DNA of 39,529 bases from an uncultured bacterium (GTDB lineage: Bacteria > Verrucomicrobiota > Kiritimatiellia > PWTM01), in assembly GCA_900661335.1 (NCBI GenBank), contig CAACVY010000022.1:1-39529 (forward strand). The letters are read 5' to 3'. Both the position numbers and the translations under genes were made by a program. Of this stretch, positions 16,337-25,363 are shown piece by piece (the stretch's first letter is position 1; every line of letters starts with the position of its first letter). The notes beneath the pieces were generated by a model that worked only from the letters and a program-made list of their open reading frames with translations, did not search any database and was not told where the DNA came from.

Positions 16337-17788
16337 ATGAAGAAGAACGTGCTGATCATCGGAGCGGGCGGCGTGGCGCACGTGGCGGCGCACAAGGCCG
16401 CGATGAACAATGACGTATTGGGCGACATTTGCATTGCCTCGCGGACCGTGCAGAAATGCGAGGAAATCGCGGAAAGCATTCGGCGCAAAGGCCACGTGAA
16501 GGATCCGACGCGCAAACTTCACGCACGCGCGCTGAACGCGTTGGACATCCCCGCCACGGTTCAGCTGATCCGAGAGACCAATTCGCAGATCGTCATTAAT
16601 TTGGCCAACGCCTTCGTGAACATGTCCGTCCTCGAAGCGTGCCTGGAAACCGGCGCGGCCTACATTGACACGGCCATCCATGAAGAGCCGGACAAGGTCT
16701 GCGAGGACCCGCCGTGGTATGCGAACTACGAGTGGAAACGGCGGGACCGTTGCCGCGAGCGCGGGGTCACGGCGATCCTCGGCGCCGGGTTCGATCCGGG
16801 AGTGGTGAACGCCTACTGCGCGTTGGCGCTCAAACACTACTTCGACAAGCTCGATACCGTGGACATCATGGACGTCAACGCCGGCTATCACGGCAAGTAT
16901 TTCGCCACCAACTTCGACCCGGAGATCAACTTCCGCGAGTTCATCAAGGTCTGGACGTGGATCGATCGGCAGTGGAAACAGTACCCCACCCACACCGTGA
17001 AGCGCGTGTACGACTTCCCGGTGATCGGGCGCGCGCCGATCTATCTCAACGGCCACGACGAGCTGCACTCGCTGTCGCAGAACATTGACGCCAACAGCAT
17101 CCGGTTCTGGATGGGCTTCAGCGACCACTACATCAACGTCTTCACTGTGCTGCGCACGATCGGGTACCTCTCGCACCTGCCCGTGCGCCTGTCCACGGGC
17201 CAGGAAGTAGTTCCGCTCAAGGTGACCAAGGCGCTCCTGCCTGACCCGAAGAGCTTGGCGCCGAACTACGTTGGAAAGACTTGGATCGGCAACTTCTTCC
17301 GCGGGTGGAAGAACGGGAAGCGCCGCGAGCTGCTGATCTACCAAATCTCCGACCACAAGAAGTGCTACGAAGAGGTCGAGTCGCAGGCCATCAGCTACAC
17401 CGCAGGTGTTCCGCCGGTGGCCACCGCGATGCTGATCGCCCAGGGCGTGTGGGATTGCCGCACCATGGTCAACGTGGAGCAGCTCGACCCCGATCCATTC
17501 ATCGAGCTGATCGCCCGACTGGGGTTGCCGACGACGATCGAGGAGGTCAAGCCCGGCAGCCGGCGCTCCTTCGATGGCACGGTCTACGACCTCGAGACCG
17601 AAGTTGCGCGGTCCACCGTGACCATCACGATCTCCGCAGCCAACCCGATGATCTCGGTGCCGAAACCGCCGCCGGAGGTTATGGGCGAGCCTTCCCCTGC
17701 CAAGAAGCGCCGCCCACGGTCCACCCGCGCCAAGGTGGCCAAGAAGGCCCAGCGCTCGACCGCTCGTACCCGCGCGCGACGCCGCTGA
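16337..17788 (+). CDS. Carboxynorspermidine synthase, saccharopine dehydrogenase family, with basic tail
   Basis: Protein of 483 residues. The N-terminal Rossmann motif (VLIIGAGGVAHVAAHKAA) and the overall pattern (INLANAFVNMSVLEACLETG, ILGAGFDPGVVNAYCA) match carboxynorspermidine/carboxyspermidine dehydrogenase. This enzyme condenses aspartate semialdehyde with a diamine using NADPH. The start is MKKN, with GGAGG upstream; the track start 28 codons earlier lacks similarity. It directly follows nspC, the next enzyme of the pathway. The odd part is the C-terminus: after about residue 451 comes PSPAKKRRPRSTRAKVAKKA and more, with 15 K or R in the last 32 residues. This histone-H1-like tail is not part of the enzyme fold as I know it. 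It might bind nucleic acid or another anion. Confidence 0.92.
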   Translation: MKKNVLIIGAGGVAHVAAHKAAMNNDVLGDICIASRTVQKCEEIAESIRRKGHVKDPTRKLHARALNALDIPATVQLIRETNSQIVINLANAFVNMSVLEACLETGAAYIDTAIHEEPDKVCEDPPWYANYEWKRRDRCRERGVTAILGAGFDPGVVNAYCALALKHYFDKLDTVDIMDVNAGYHGKYFATNFDPEINFREFIKVWTWIDRQWKQYPTHTVKRVYDFPVIGRAPIYLNGHDELHSLSQNIDANSIRFWMGFSDHYINVFTVLRTIGYLSHLPVRLSTGQEVVPLKVTKALLPDPKSLAPNYVGKTWIGNFFRGWKNGKRRELLIYQISDHKKCYEEVESQAISYTAGVPPVATAMLIAQGVWDCRTMVNVEQLDPDPFIELIARLGLPTTIEEVKPGSRRSFDGTVYDLETEVARSTVTITISAANPMISVPKPPPEVMGEPSPAKKRRPRSTRAKVAKKAQRSTARTRARRR

Positions 17789-17834
17789 GGCACCGTCCTA
17801 CGACGGAGGTTCGCGCCGGGGCACCGGAGCCGGC

Positions 17835-19313
17835 ATGCGCTACGCGATCGTATCCGACTTGCACGGGAATTGGATCGCGTGGCGCGCCGTGCTTCGAGAC
17901 ATTGCGACGCTGGGCGTGGACCGGATTCTTTGCCTCGGCGACGTGGTCGGCTATGGACCGCAGCCGGCGGAGGTGCTCGAATCCGTGTACGAGCACGTGT
18001 GGAAGGTTGCGCTGGGCAACCACGATGCCGTGGTCTGCGGACGGCTCAGCGACGAGGCGTTTCACCCCGATGCGCGGCGCGTGCTGGAATGGACCCGTCG
18101 TCAGATTTCGCCCGCGGGCGTGCAGCTGATGGCAAGCTGGCCGTTCCAACTGGTCAGCAAGTCGTTCCGGTGTGCCCATGCGTGCTTTTATGCGTCGGCA
18201 CGGTTCTTCTATATCGAACGCGAAGAGGACGCTGCGCTGGAGTGGTCGTCGGTGCCGGAGCCACTGCTGTTTGTCGGGCACACACACCGTCCCGCGCTGT
18301 TCGTGATCGGCGCCAGCGGCACTACGCATTCGCTGCCGCCGCAAGATTTCGTGGCCACGGACGGCCGCCGCTATCTCGTGAACGTGGGCTCGGTGGGAAT
18401 TCCGCGTGATGGCGATGTGCGCGCGTCGTATGTGATCTACGACGTGCCCACGAGTAGTGTGATGTTTCGTAAGGTGCCCTTCGATTTGGACGCCTTCCGC
18501 GATAGCGTGCAGCGCGCTGGCGTGGATTCGCCGGCGCTGGCGTTTCTCGGGTGGGATCCATTGCTCGGTCGCCGGCCGCTCCGCGAGGTCGTCTACTTTC
18601 GTCCGCCTGATCAGGCCGCCGCCACCGCCCGGGGTGGGGCCGATGTGGAGGATGTGGACGCTTGGCGCGGACGAGCGCGCCGCTGGCGGCGCGTCGCGCT
18701 GGGGACGGCCGCGGCCCTGGGCGGCACATTGTGCATCGCCGGCGGCTTTCTGTGGTATACGATCACCCGCGCGCAAACCATCCCGAGTCGGCCGGCGCCG
18801 GAGGTGTTGTTGTCGGAGCTGGCCGAGGGCGCAAACGTGCTGCCCCACCCCAACGCGGACCGCCCGCCGTTTTTCGGCTGGACGGTGCGATACGGAGATC
18901 GGCGCGCCCAACGCGTATGGGTGCCCGACGGCGTGGGCTCGACCCAAGCCCCGACCTTTCGAATTCGATCCAGTCGCAGCGAATTGATGGTGATCGAGTC
19001 CGATCCGATCCGGGTCCAACCGCGCCAGCGCATCACGATGGAAGCGGTCTACCGAATGTCGCCAGATTGGACGGGCACGGTCGCCTTGGCCGCGTCAGTC
19101 AAGGGCACACAGCCGGATGGGCGCGAGTACGTTCGACAAAACTTCGTGGTCAAGGAGCCGTCCTTGGTCCGTCGCGAAGGGCGGCGCGTGGCCCGCGAAA
19201 CGGTAGATTTGCCCGCCGGTGCGCACACGCTGCGTGTCCGGATCGAGGGGAGATTTTGCGGCGAGCTGCTCGTGGAATCGGTGGAACTGGCACGCCGTAG
19301 CATGCGCGAATGA
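17835..19313 (+). CDS. Metallophosphoesterase fused to a membrane helix and exterior domain
   Basis: Protein of 492 residues. The first 215 residues are a calcineurin-like/YfcE-type metallophosphoesterase. Metal ligands are seen in SDLHGN (D8, H10), LGDVVGYG (D36), GNHDA (N62, H63) and GHTH (H149, H151), with GSVG at 185-188. After a linker a helix at about 287-310 (VALGTAAALGGTLCIAGGFLWY) follows a positively charged stretch, so the phosphoesterase should be cytoplasmic. The last 180 residues are beta-rich (ITMEAVYRMSPDWTGTVALA, LPAGAHTLRVRIEG) and resemble a carbohydrate-binding or sensory jelly roll outside the membrane. The gene begins 46 nt after the synthase gene and may share its transcript. 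The phosphoesterase fold is certain; substrate and exterior ligand are unknown. Confidence 0.88.
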   Translation: MRYAIVSDLHGNWIAWRAVLRDIATLGVDRILCLGDVVGYGPQPAEVLESVYEHVWKVALGNHDAVVCGRLSDEAFHPDARRVLEWTRRQISPAGVQLMASWPFQLVSKSFRCAHACFYASARFFYIEREEDAALEWSSVPEPLLFVGHTHRPALFVIGASGTTHSLPPQDFVATDGRRYLVNVGSVGIPRDGDVRASYVIYDVPTSSVMFRKVPFDLDAFRDSVQRAGVDSPALAFLGWDPLLGRRPLREVVYFRPPDQAAATARGGADVEDVDAWRGRARRWRRVALGTAAALGGTLCIAGGFLWYTITRAQTIPSRPAPEVLLSELAEGANVLPHPNADRPPFFGWTVRYGDRRAQRVWVPDGVGSTQAPTFRIRSSRSELMVIESDPIRVQPRQRITMEAVYRMSPDWTGTVALAASVKGTQPDGREYVRQNFVVKEPSLVRREGRRVARETVDLPAGAHTLRVRIEGRFCGELLVESVELARRSMRE

Positions 19314-19325
19314 GCCCCGGACGGT

Positions 19326-21006
19326 TCATTCCAACTCGAACCGATCCACGTCGAGCGCCCGGACTGGGTTGGATTCCCCGCCGGGCGCAAGCCATACATA
19401 CGCCGTGGGACACCACGACACTGGCCCGAGTTCGCACTCCGCGTACCTCCCGCTTGGAAATGTCCGAGAGCTTCCAGCTTCGAGCCCCAACGAACGGTGA
19501 GCCGTCAGGTCGTACACGCCAAGGCTGAACACAACGTGTTCGGCTCCGGATCCTGACCGGGCTCGACGCGCACGCGCGCTCGCACGCGGTAGACGTGCCC
19601 CCAGATGGCATGCGCAGGCCGCCCTGGGCCCGCCATTCGCGCGCAGGCCCTAGGCACCCGAATGGCGATACCGCCCTCGGCAGCCGCGAACGTGCGGAGG
19701 TTCGGCGCTAGCACATCAAGGTTCCGCAACGGCAGCACGTAGTGGGTGAAATCCGTCGTACAATCCCAGACGTACAAATCGGTGCAGATAGGGCTCTACC
19801 CGCGCAGGTCTTCGAGGAAGGAACGATGCCGTGCAGCCGGCAAGAGAATTGCTTCGGACGTATGGACGAAGGGATGATACACAATCTTGTCCCCATGGCG
19901 GGCCTCCGCCGCGCCGCGCGGGAGTTCAACCAATTGGGCGCAGCCCAGTCTCCATTGAATGCTTCGAACCAGAACACCTCGCGGTACTCGAACGCGGGCT
20001 CGCTGTGCTCGGAAAAGTCGAGGGGTAGCTCGGGAGATGCGGAATGCGCTAACCTCATGGCTTGACCAACGGCAGCCAAGGTGGTCGGACAGCAGGTCAA
20101 TGACGCTGTAGAGTACACCTTTAGGGCGACCACCGCGGATACGGAACGCGTGAGGGGCATTCCAGCACGCAGGATTCCGCATTCAGCGAGGTGTCATGCG
20201 TCAGTTGGATGCACGCAGGTTCGGATGCACTCGCGTCCACGGTGACGATGGCGCGACGGGTCATTTCAGTGAGCGCGGACACGGGTTCTCCTGCCGCCCA
20301 CTGTTTGGTCTCCGCGGGCGAGGGCGGAAGGCGCAGGGCGGCAGAAACGGCGGTGTCCACCGGCAACCGGGGACGCAACGGCCCGCCAGCCCTTGTCAGT
20401 GGGGCCTGCATAAACAGTGCGGTCGGCCCACCCGCGACGACCCACAACGTATCCGCGGTTCCTGCGATGAACGCCTGATCGCAAGCGGACCCAGTTAATG
20501 CCAAAGCCGGCGGACTCAGTGGGGCCAGATACCTACGAAAATGCCTCGCAACGCGTAGGTTCTCAATAGGTTCCAAGACTTTCCGAACGCGGGGATTCCG
20601 AGGACGCCCACGTGGGCCCTGGGCCGGCCACCTTTTCGCCCCGCGAACTCTCCGCGGAACTTTCGCGGGCAGAACCCTTTCTGCAAGCAGAGACATGACG
20701 AAAAACCGCGCTATGAAGAACCGATGACTCGAACCGAAAGACGAGCCAGTTGGCACCCTTGCGACCATAGTGAGTGATGGCTCCATCGAACCGCGGTGGG
20801 GTCCGGCAGACCACCACCTCGGAGCAGTTCGCCTCGCCATCGAGCGAACCACTGACGCTTAACGTAGCGGCGTTGAGCGGCTTGGGAACGATATTCGCCC
20901 GCCGGTAAGCGCTCCGACACCGAGGAACGTAGTATAGGGAAGGTGCGTCGTCGGCATGAGAGGCTCTGTCAAGGCCCCCGAAGATTTGAGAACGGTCTGG
21001 ACGCAT
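19326..21006 (-). pseudogene. Decayed DUF4838 family gene
   Basis: Fragments of one DUF4838 protein, a putative glycoside-hydrolase-like family common in Verrucomicrobiota, can be read in order on the minus strand but in changing frames. They are PKGVLYSVIDLLSDHLGCRW (frame of the ORF ending at 19796), then SEPAFEYREVFWFEAFNGDW (frame ending 19708), then YHPFVHTSEAILLP back in the first frame. MYVWDCTTDFTHYVLP with LDVLAPNLRTFA (ORF 19505-19777) follows, and the C-terminal GVYDLTAHRSLG and TAYVWLAPGGESNPVRALDV end at the stop at 19326. The region between YHPFVHT and MYVWD, and that after the latter, is far shorter than in intact proteins, so internal deletions occurred. The 5' part (about 20200-21006) is less clear; SLDGEANCSEVVV and THYGRKGANWLVFRF may be an N-terminal beta domain. 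It is convergent with the metallophosphoesterase gene. Confidence 0.8.
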
Positions 21007-21641
21007 GGAGGGTTGCCAAAGAAGTGTGGCCCGCTACCAGCGAAAGGTGTCAGGACACGGTAAGGCGCAGAAGGCGGCAGAGGTGGAGGGGGTCAAAGCA
21101 GGTCGAGGGCCATCGGAGAAGTTGTGGCCGGAGCCGACGTGCAGCCGGTTTCCGTAGAGCACATGAGCGTAGTCGGGCGCTGCATTGAAGACACGGTGGG
21201 CACGTAGAAGGACGACATCCCCAAAAGCTGGCCCAATGAGCGCGCACGATTCCCACATCGCTCCCCGACGGTGATTTTGGAGGTTCTAGAGCGACGCGTT
21301 CGGGGTGATCCGCGTGTGTAGAAGTCCGGGAGAAGTTCTCAACGCGGGTAAGAAATTGACTGGCGTGGTTCATGGCCTGTTTCGCCGCCTTCAGCCCACG
21401 CACTCACTCTGCAGAGTGGGATGGGGCTGGCCGAAGCCTAGGCGCCAGTGTTTGAGCCCCTTCCCCCTTGCTTGCACATCTACCACGGAAGGCCTACCTT
21501 CACGGAACTCCGTGAGACCTACGCTGCCCGCTGGGTTTCGGACACAACCCTTTCCCACGCGGCCCACCTTGGGGCGCCACGCCTAGGCGATGCTCGCGCA
21601 GCTCTTCGCGCGCCGGGAGGACCCGCGCCACCCGAACTGCG
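21007..21641. other. Gap beyond the pseudogene; possible further gene debris
   Basis: No intact gene is recognised. The minus-strand frame 21034-21258 contains a protein-like run (VLLRAHRVFNAAPDYAHVLY) but is short and matches no family I know. It may be the eroded 5' part of the DUF4838 gene or a separate remnant. No terminator hairpin is evident after the aldo/keto reductase gene. Confidence 0.4.
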
Positions 21642-22541
21642 TCAAGCACTCACTTCAGCGAGAGCACGGTTGATCCGCTCGATGGCTTCGTCAATCTCAG
21701 CCGTGCTCTTGAAGCCGATCGTGATCGCGTCCACTTCGGGCACGGACATTACAAATCGGATGGATTTTTCGCGATCAGCGGGATCCGTGAAGTCTCCGTT
21801 GCCGATGATCTTCATGCCGATCACGCCGTGGCCATTGTTGTGCGCGATGCGAATCTGCTCCAGGACAGGCCGGATGTCATTGCCAGAACCTCCGACGGTT
21901 TTCTGCGGGCCGTCAATGTGCCGGGCCTGAGGATTGATGCGCACCAGGTTGACCTGCACCCAGTTGGATTTGGCCGCCACCTCGAGCGCGGGTAGCGAGT
22001 GACAGGACACGCCTTTGGAGAGGACCTTCTTCTTCTCGATGGCTTCGTCAATCGCATCCATCAGGCGCTTCTGCTCATCGGTCCATGTCTCGGTGACCTG
22101 GCAATGGACCAACAGGCAATCCAAGTAGTCGGTGCGGTAGGTCTTGAGCAGTTCGTCAATCACCTCCGCGGGACGCTCCGGTTGGCCCCCAATCTTACTG
22201 AGGAGAAACAGCCGTTCGCGGGGCAATCCAGCGATCGCGTCCGCGATCATCGGAAACGTGCGGTAATTCCTGGCCATGTCAAAGTAGGTGATGCCACGGT
22301 CGAACGCGTAGCGGACCAAACGGGTGAACTCTTGTGGACCGAGCTCTGCTTGAACTCTGCCCCCGTGAGACCCGGTACCCATGCCCAGCCGGCTCAGCCG
22401 TAGCCCGGTGCGTCCCAACGGCACCAAGTCTGTGGCAGTTTTGCGCGCGGGCGCGGCCGAGCTCGTCGCGGCGGCCGACGCTGCGACCCACGTGGCCGCA
22501 GTTCGGAGGAATTCACGTCGGTTCATGTGCGGTGGCTTCAT
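21642..22541 (-). CDS. Tat-exported aldo/keto reductase
   Basis: Protein of 299 residues. A twin-arginine signal (NRREFLRTAATWVAASAAA) is followed by an aldo/keto reductase barrel. The catalytic tetrad can be placed as D88 and Y93 (YFDMARNY), K116 (LLSKIGG) and H146 (LLVHCQ). It probably reduces a carbonyl or oxidises an alcohol with a nicotinamide cofactor, or acts on sugars; the substrate is unknown. The ATG at 22541 overlaps the stop of the upstream gene (ATGA) and has GGAGAAGG close upstream. Starting at the next ATG, 15 nt later, would also keep the Tat signal. It is the last gene of the operon that begins with uvrA. Confidence 0.9.
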   Translation of the reverse strand: MKPPHMNRREFLRTAATWVAASAAATSSAAPARKTATDLVPLGRTGLRLSRLGMGTGSHGGRVQAELGPQEFTRLVRYAFDRGITYFDMARNYRTFPMIADAIAGLPRERLFLLSKIGGQPERPAEVIDELLKTYRTDYLDCLLVHCQVTETWTDEQKRLMDAIDEAIEKKKVLSKGVSCHSLPALEVAAKSNWVQVNLVRINPQARHIDGPQKTVGGSGNDIRPVLEQIRIAHNNGHGVIGMKIIGNGDFTDPADREKSIRFVMSVPEVDAITIGFKSTAEIDEAIERINRALAEVSA

Positions 22542-23797
22542 GCGACCTTCTCCTTTTCTGCGAAGTCCGACGCCAAGACGGCAGCCATGCCCATCAGGAC
22601 GGCGAACCAGATCAGGATCGTTCCTGTTCCAAAGTTATATTCCACCAGGCCATTCATCAAGAGAGCCACTGCGGACGCCCAGACTCCGCGGGCCAACGCG
22701 GCACCATTGCCGCCCCGCTCGCAGCGTTGCTGCACCGCTCTGGCCATCAGAAGCAGCATGTGCGTCATCCAGCCCACCCACACCAGGAGCCCTGGCCACC
22801 CCATTTCCACCAACACTTGCAGTGCATTGTTGTGAAGATGGTTCAACTTAGCTTCCACATTCGGTACACGATGGCGCAGTTCGTAGTTTTTCATGGCGCC
22901 GTACCCGATGCCCCACGGGGCCTTGCGGAGGATCCACGGCGCCGCTTTAGTCCAAAGCTCCCACCGGCCCCCAGGGCACTCGGCGTCCGCAATCGCGGCG
23001 CCCAACCGCGCACGCACGGGTCCGATGGCCAGCGCCAACAGGACGAGGCCGGCCACGATCATTGCGCGGTCGCGGCGCAGCCGGCAGCCGGACGTGACAA
23101 GGGCCAGGAGTCCGAGGAAGGTGGCCATCCAAACCCCGCGTTTGAAGTGCCAAAGCACTCCGATCGAGTTGCTCAGCCCGATTGCCAACCTCATCCGACG
23201 CGAAAGGTTCCACCCGCCGACGCCCGCGCCGGCGAGGAGAAACATCAATGCCACCATGTGGAACTGGGGCGTTCGCATGCTACCTTGGTGAAAGATCCAA
23301 AAGGACCAAGAGATGTTGGAGGGCACATGGGTTACGGCCCAGGCCAATTGGCCAGCGTGCGCCAGCCATGCGACCGCGCAACCTACCCAAAGGCCTCGCA
23401 CGATGCGTACCAAAAACTGTGTGGGCGAGGACGGATCGGTCCGGGCCAGGTCCACGATGGCCGCCATGAGTAAGAACCACGCCAAGCGGTGCAGCTTGGG
23501 AACAGACAACTCCGGTCGCCAGCCTCGAACCGCACTGACCACCGCGAGTACGGCGAACGCCAGCCACCAACCCAGCAGCGGATGACGCCATCCCTCGCTA
23601 TACCCACGTCGAACCGCCGAAACTGCCCAGGCAAGCAGCGCCAGCGCGACTGAAATCTGCGCGGCCGCGATGGACCATGGTAGGCAGGTCACCCCCACGA
23701 TCAAAGCCGTGCGAGCCAGTTCCGGTACGCCCCCTGCCCGAATGTGCACGATGGTGGCGCCCACTGCGGACCTGAACCACTCGCTCGCCACGGCCAT
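22538..23797 (-). CDS. O-antigen ligase/polymerase-like membrane protein
   Basis: Protein of 419 residues with about ten or more hydrophobic segments. The O-antigen ligase (Wzy_C) domain is indicated by RWELWTKAAPWI, APWGIGYGAMKNYE and the characteristic HLHNNALQVLVEMGWPGLLV near the C-terminal third. Such proteins join or polymerise surface polysaccharide repeat units on the periplasmic side of the inner membrane. The start lies 4 nt after the hisD stop and the stop overlaps the aldo/keto reductase start, so it is firmly inside the operon. Whether it acts on lipid A core, O-antigen, or protein glycans cannot be said. Confidence 0.87.
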   Translation of the reverse strand: MAVASEWFRSAVGATIVHIRAGGVPELARTALIVGVTCLPWSIAAAQISVALALLAWAVSAVRRGYSEGWRHPLLGWWLAFAVLAVVSAVRGWRPELSVPKLHRLAWFLLMAAIVDLARTDPSSPTQFLVRIVRGLWVGCAVAWLAHAGQLAWAVTHVPSNISWSFWIFHQGSMRTPQFHMVALMFLLAGAGVGGWNLSRRMRLAIGLSNSIGVLWHFKRGVWMATFLGLLALVTSGCRLRRDRAMIVAGLVLLALAIGPVRARLGAAIADAECPGGRWELWTKAAPWILRKAPWGIGYGAMKNYELRHRVPNVEAKLNHLHNNALQVLVEMGWPGLLVWVGWMTHMLLLMARAVQQRCERGGNGAALARGVWASAVALLMNGLVEYNFGTGTILIWFAVLMGMAAVLASDFAEKEKVA

Positions 23798-23801
23798 GCA
23801 C

Positions 23802-25139
23802 CTACCGCGCCCGCAACTTGCGACGCGACCGCACGGCTTCCAGGCGGCGCTGGGCTGACCGAGCGTGAGCAGGCAGTTCCTCCACGCGGGCCAGCTCGAG
23901 GATCGTGGGCATCAATTCGACCAGGTCGCCCTGCGTTAACTCCAGCACGCTCATGCGGCGCCGGAAGTCTTCGACGGTGAGGCCGGAGAAAAACCGAGCC
24001 GTACCTCCGGTGGGCAAGACGTGACTCGGTCCGGCGGCGAAATCGCCCGCGCTTTCAGGGGTCCAGCGCCCCAGAAACACCGCTCCAGCGTGGCGGATCT
24101 TCGAAAGAAATCGTCTGGGAACACGAGCCAGGATCTCAAGGTGTTCCGGGGCGAACTGGTTCACCACCTCCGTCCCTTCGGTGAGCAGGTCGCGGACGCA
24201 CACGATCAACGAGCGCGTGCGAAGCACTTGGCGAACGGAGGGCCAGCGCGGCAGCTCCTGGCCTTGCCGCTGCAGCTCCTCCGCCACGGCGCGCGCGAGG
24301 TCGGGCGAATCGGTGACCAGCAAAGTCCGCTCCCGACCCGTCCCATGCTCGGCCTGGGAGAGCAGATCCGAGGCGACCACCGCTGGGTCGGCACTGGAGT
24401 CGGCCAGCACCGCAATCTCGCTCGGGCCGGCGACCATATCCAGCGCCACCTGTCCATACACACAGCGCTTGGCCGCGGTGACGAACGGTCCACCCGGCCC
24501 CACGAGCTTATCCACGCGTCGAATCCGTTCGGTGCCATAGGCCAGCGCGGCGATTGCCTGCACGCCGCCCAGCCGATAAATCTCCGTCGCGCCGGCACAA
24601 GCCATCGCGTAGAGCACGTGGGGCTCCATGGTCCCATCGCGCCGACACGGCGAGGTGGCGGCGATCTCGCGTACACCGGCCACTCTGGCCAACGGAATCG
24701 TCATCAGCGCTGTCGAGGCCAACGGCGACGCCCCACCGGGAACGTAGACGCCCACGCGGTCCAACGGGACGAAGACTTCGCCCAAGCGCCCTCCGTGCCG
24801 CGTGCGCAGAATCCAGCTACGGCGCAGTCCGGCGCGGGCGAATGCCTCGACGCGCTTGAGAACTTCGTTCACGGCGCGACGAAAATCCACGCTGACCGCT
24901 CGCTCGGCCGCACGGATTTCGTCCGACGTCACCGCAAAACGTTCAGGCGAGAGGTCCACGCCATCGAATCGAGCGGCGTACCGAGCCACGGCGCGGTCAC
25001 CGCCGCGGCGCACCGCCTCCAACACCGTTCGGGCCAATTCCTCGGCGGCCGGATCGGTGGGCGGGCTGGCGGCCAAGCGCTGAAACTGGCGACGTCCGCC
25101 CGCCGTGGAGATGTCTACAATGCGCGGGATTGTTTTCAT
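23802..25139 (-). CDS. hisD: Histidinol dehydrogenase
   Basis: Protein of 445 residues that oxidises L-histidinol to L-histidine with two NAD+ in the last two steps of histidine synthesis. Family features include YVPGGASPLASTALMTIPLA (132-151), the signature LDMVAGPSEIAVLAD (233-247), DLLSQAEHG (258-266, zinc ligands Q262 and H265), FAPEHLE (329-335, catalytic E332-H333) and GPSHVLPTGGTARF (370-383). The true start is ATG 25139, overlapping the stop of the zinc-ribbon gene; the 10 extra residues in the track are upstream of it. No other his gene is in the window, so hisD is an orphan inside a DNA-repair and envelope operon. Family identification is certain. Confidence 0.97.
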   Translation of the reverse strand: MKTIPRIVDISTAGGRRQFQRLAASPPTDPAAEELARTVLEAVRRGGDRAVARYAARFDGVDLSPERFAVTSDEIRAAERAVSVDFRRAVNEVLKRVEAFARAGLRRSWILRTRHGGRLGEVFVPLDRVGVYVPGGASPLASTALMTIPLARVAGVREIAATSPCRRDGTMEPHVLYAMACAGATEIYRLGGVQAIAALAYGTERIRRVDKLVGPGGPFVTAAKRCVYGQVALDMVAGPSEIAVLADSSADPAVVASDLLSQAEHGTGRERTLLVTDSPDLARAVAEELQRQGQELPRWPSVRQVLRTRSLIVCVRDLLTEGTEVVNQFAPEHLEILARVPRRFLSKIRHAGAVFLGRWTPESAGDFAAGPSHVLPTGGTARFFSGLTVEDFRRRMSVLELTQGDLVELMPTILELARVEELPAHARSAQRRLEAVRSRRKLRAR

Positions 25140-25363
25140 CGTTGGAGCGCTGCGTTGAGCATACCACATCGGCGGCAGGCCGACAGGGGCACGTTACGGT
25201 CGTCTTCGTACACCAGGCCGCACGACTCGCAGACGTAAAGGAAAGCCGGCCGTCGTCGCCGGCGCCGATGTTCGTCCAAACCATGATGGAGAATCAACGC
25301 TGCGAGCCCAACCAACGCCCCACCCACCCAGCGGAATAGCACCGAAGGCAATAGCAGGGTCAC
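25136..25363 (-). CDS. Small zinc-ribbon membrane protein
   Basis: Predicted protein of 75 residues. An N-terminal hydrophobic segment (about 2-27, LLLPSVLFRWVGGALVGLAA) is followed by a run of arginines and then two CxxC pairs (CESCG and CRRCG) that form a rubredoxin-like zinc ribbon. The start chosen is a GTG at 25363 that overlaps the previous stop as GTGA, matching the other junctions in this operon. The 102-residue version in the track would begin inside the upstream gene. The stop overlaps the hisD start (ATGA). Being locked between two coupled genes, it is very likely translated. Function unknown; a redox or metal-sensing membrane adaptor is one possibility. Confidence 0.75.
   Translation of the reverse strand: MTLLLPSVLFRWVGGALVGLAALILHHGLDEHRRRRRRPAFLYVCESCGLVYEDDRNVPLSACRRCGMLNAALQR

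Noticed and set aside
20121-20852. 243-codon minus-strand ORF as an intact gene
   Set aside because: Only part of it looks protein-like and it joins, in another frame, to DUF4838 motifs downstream; it is treated as part of the pseudogene.
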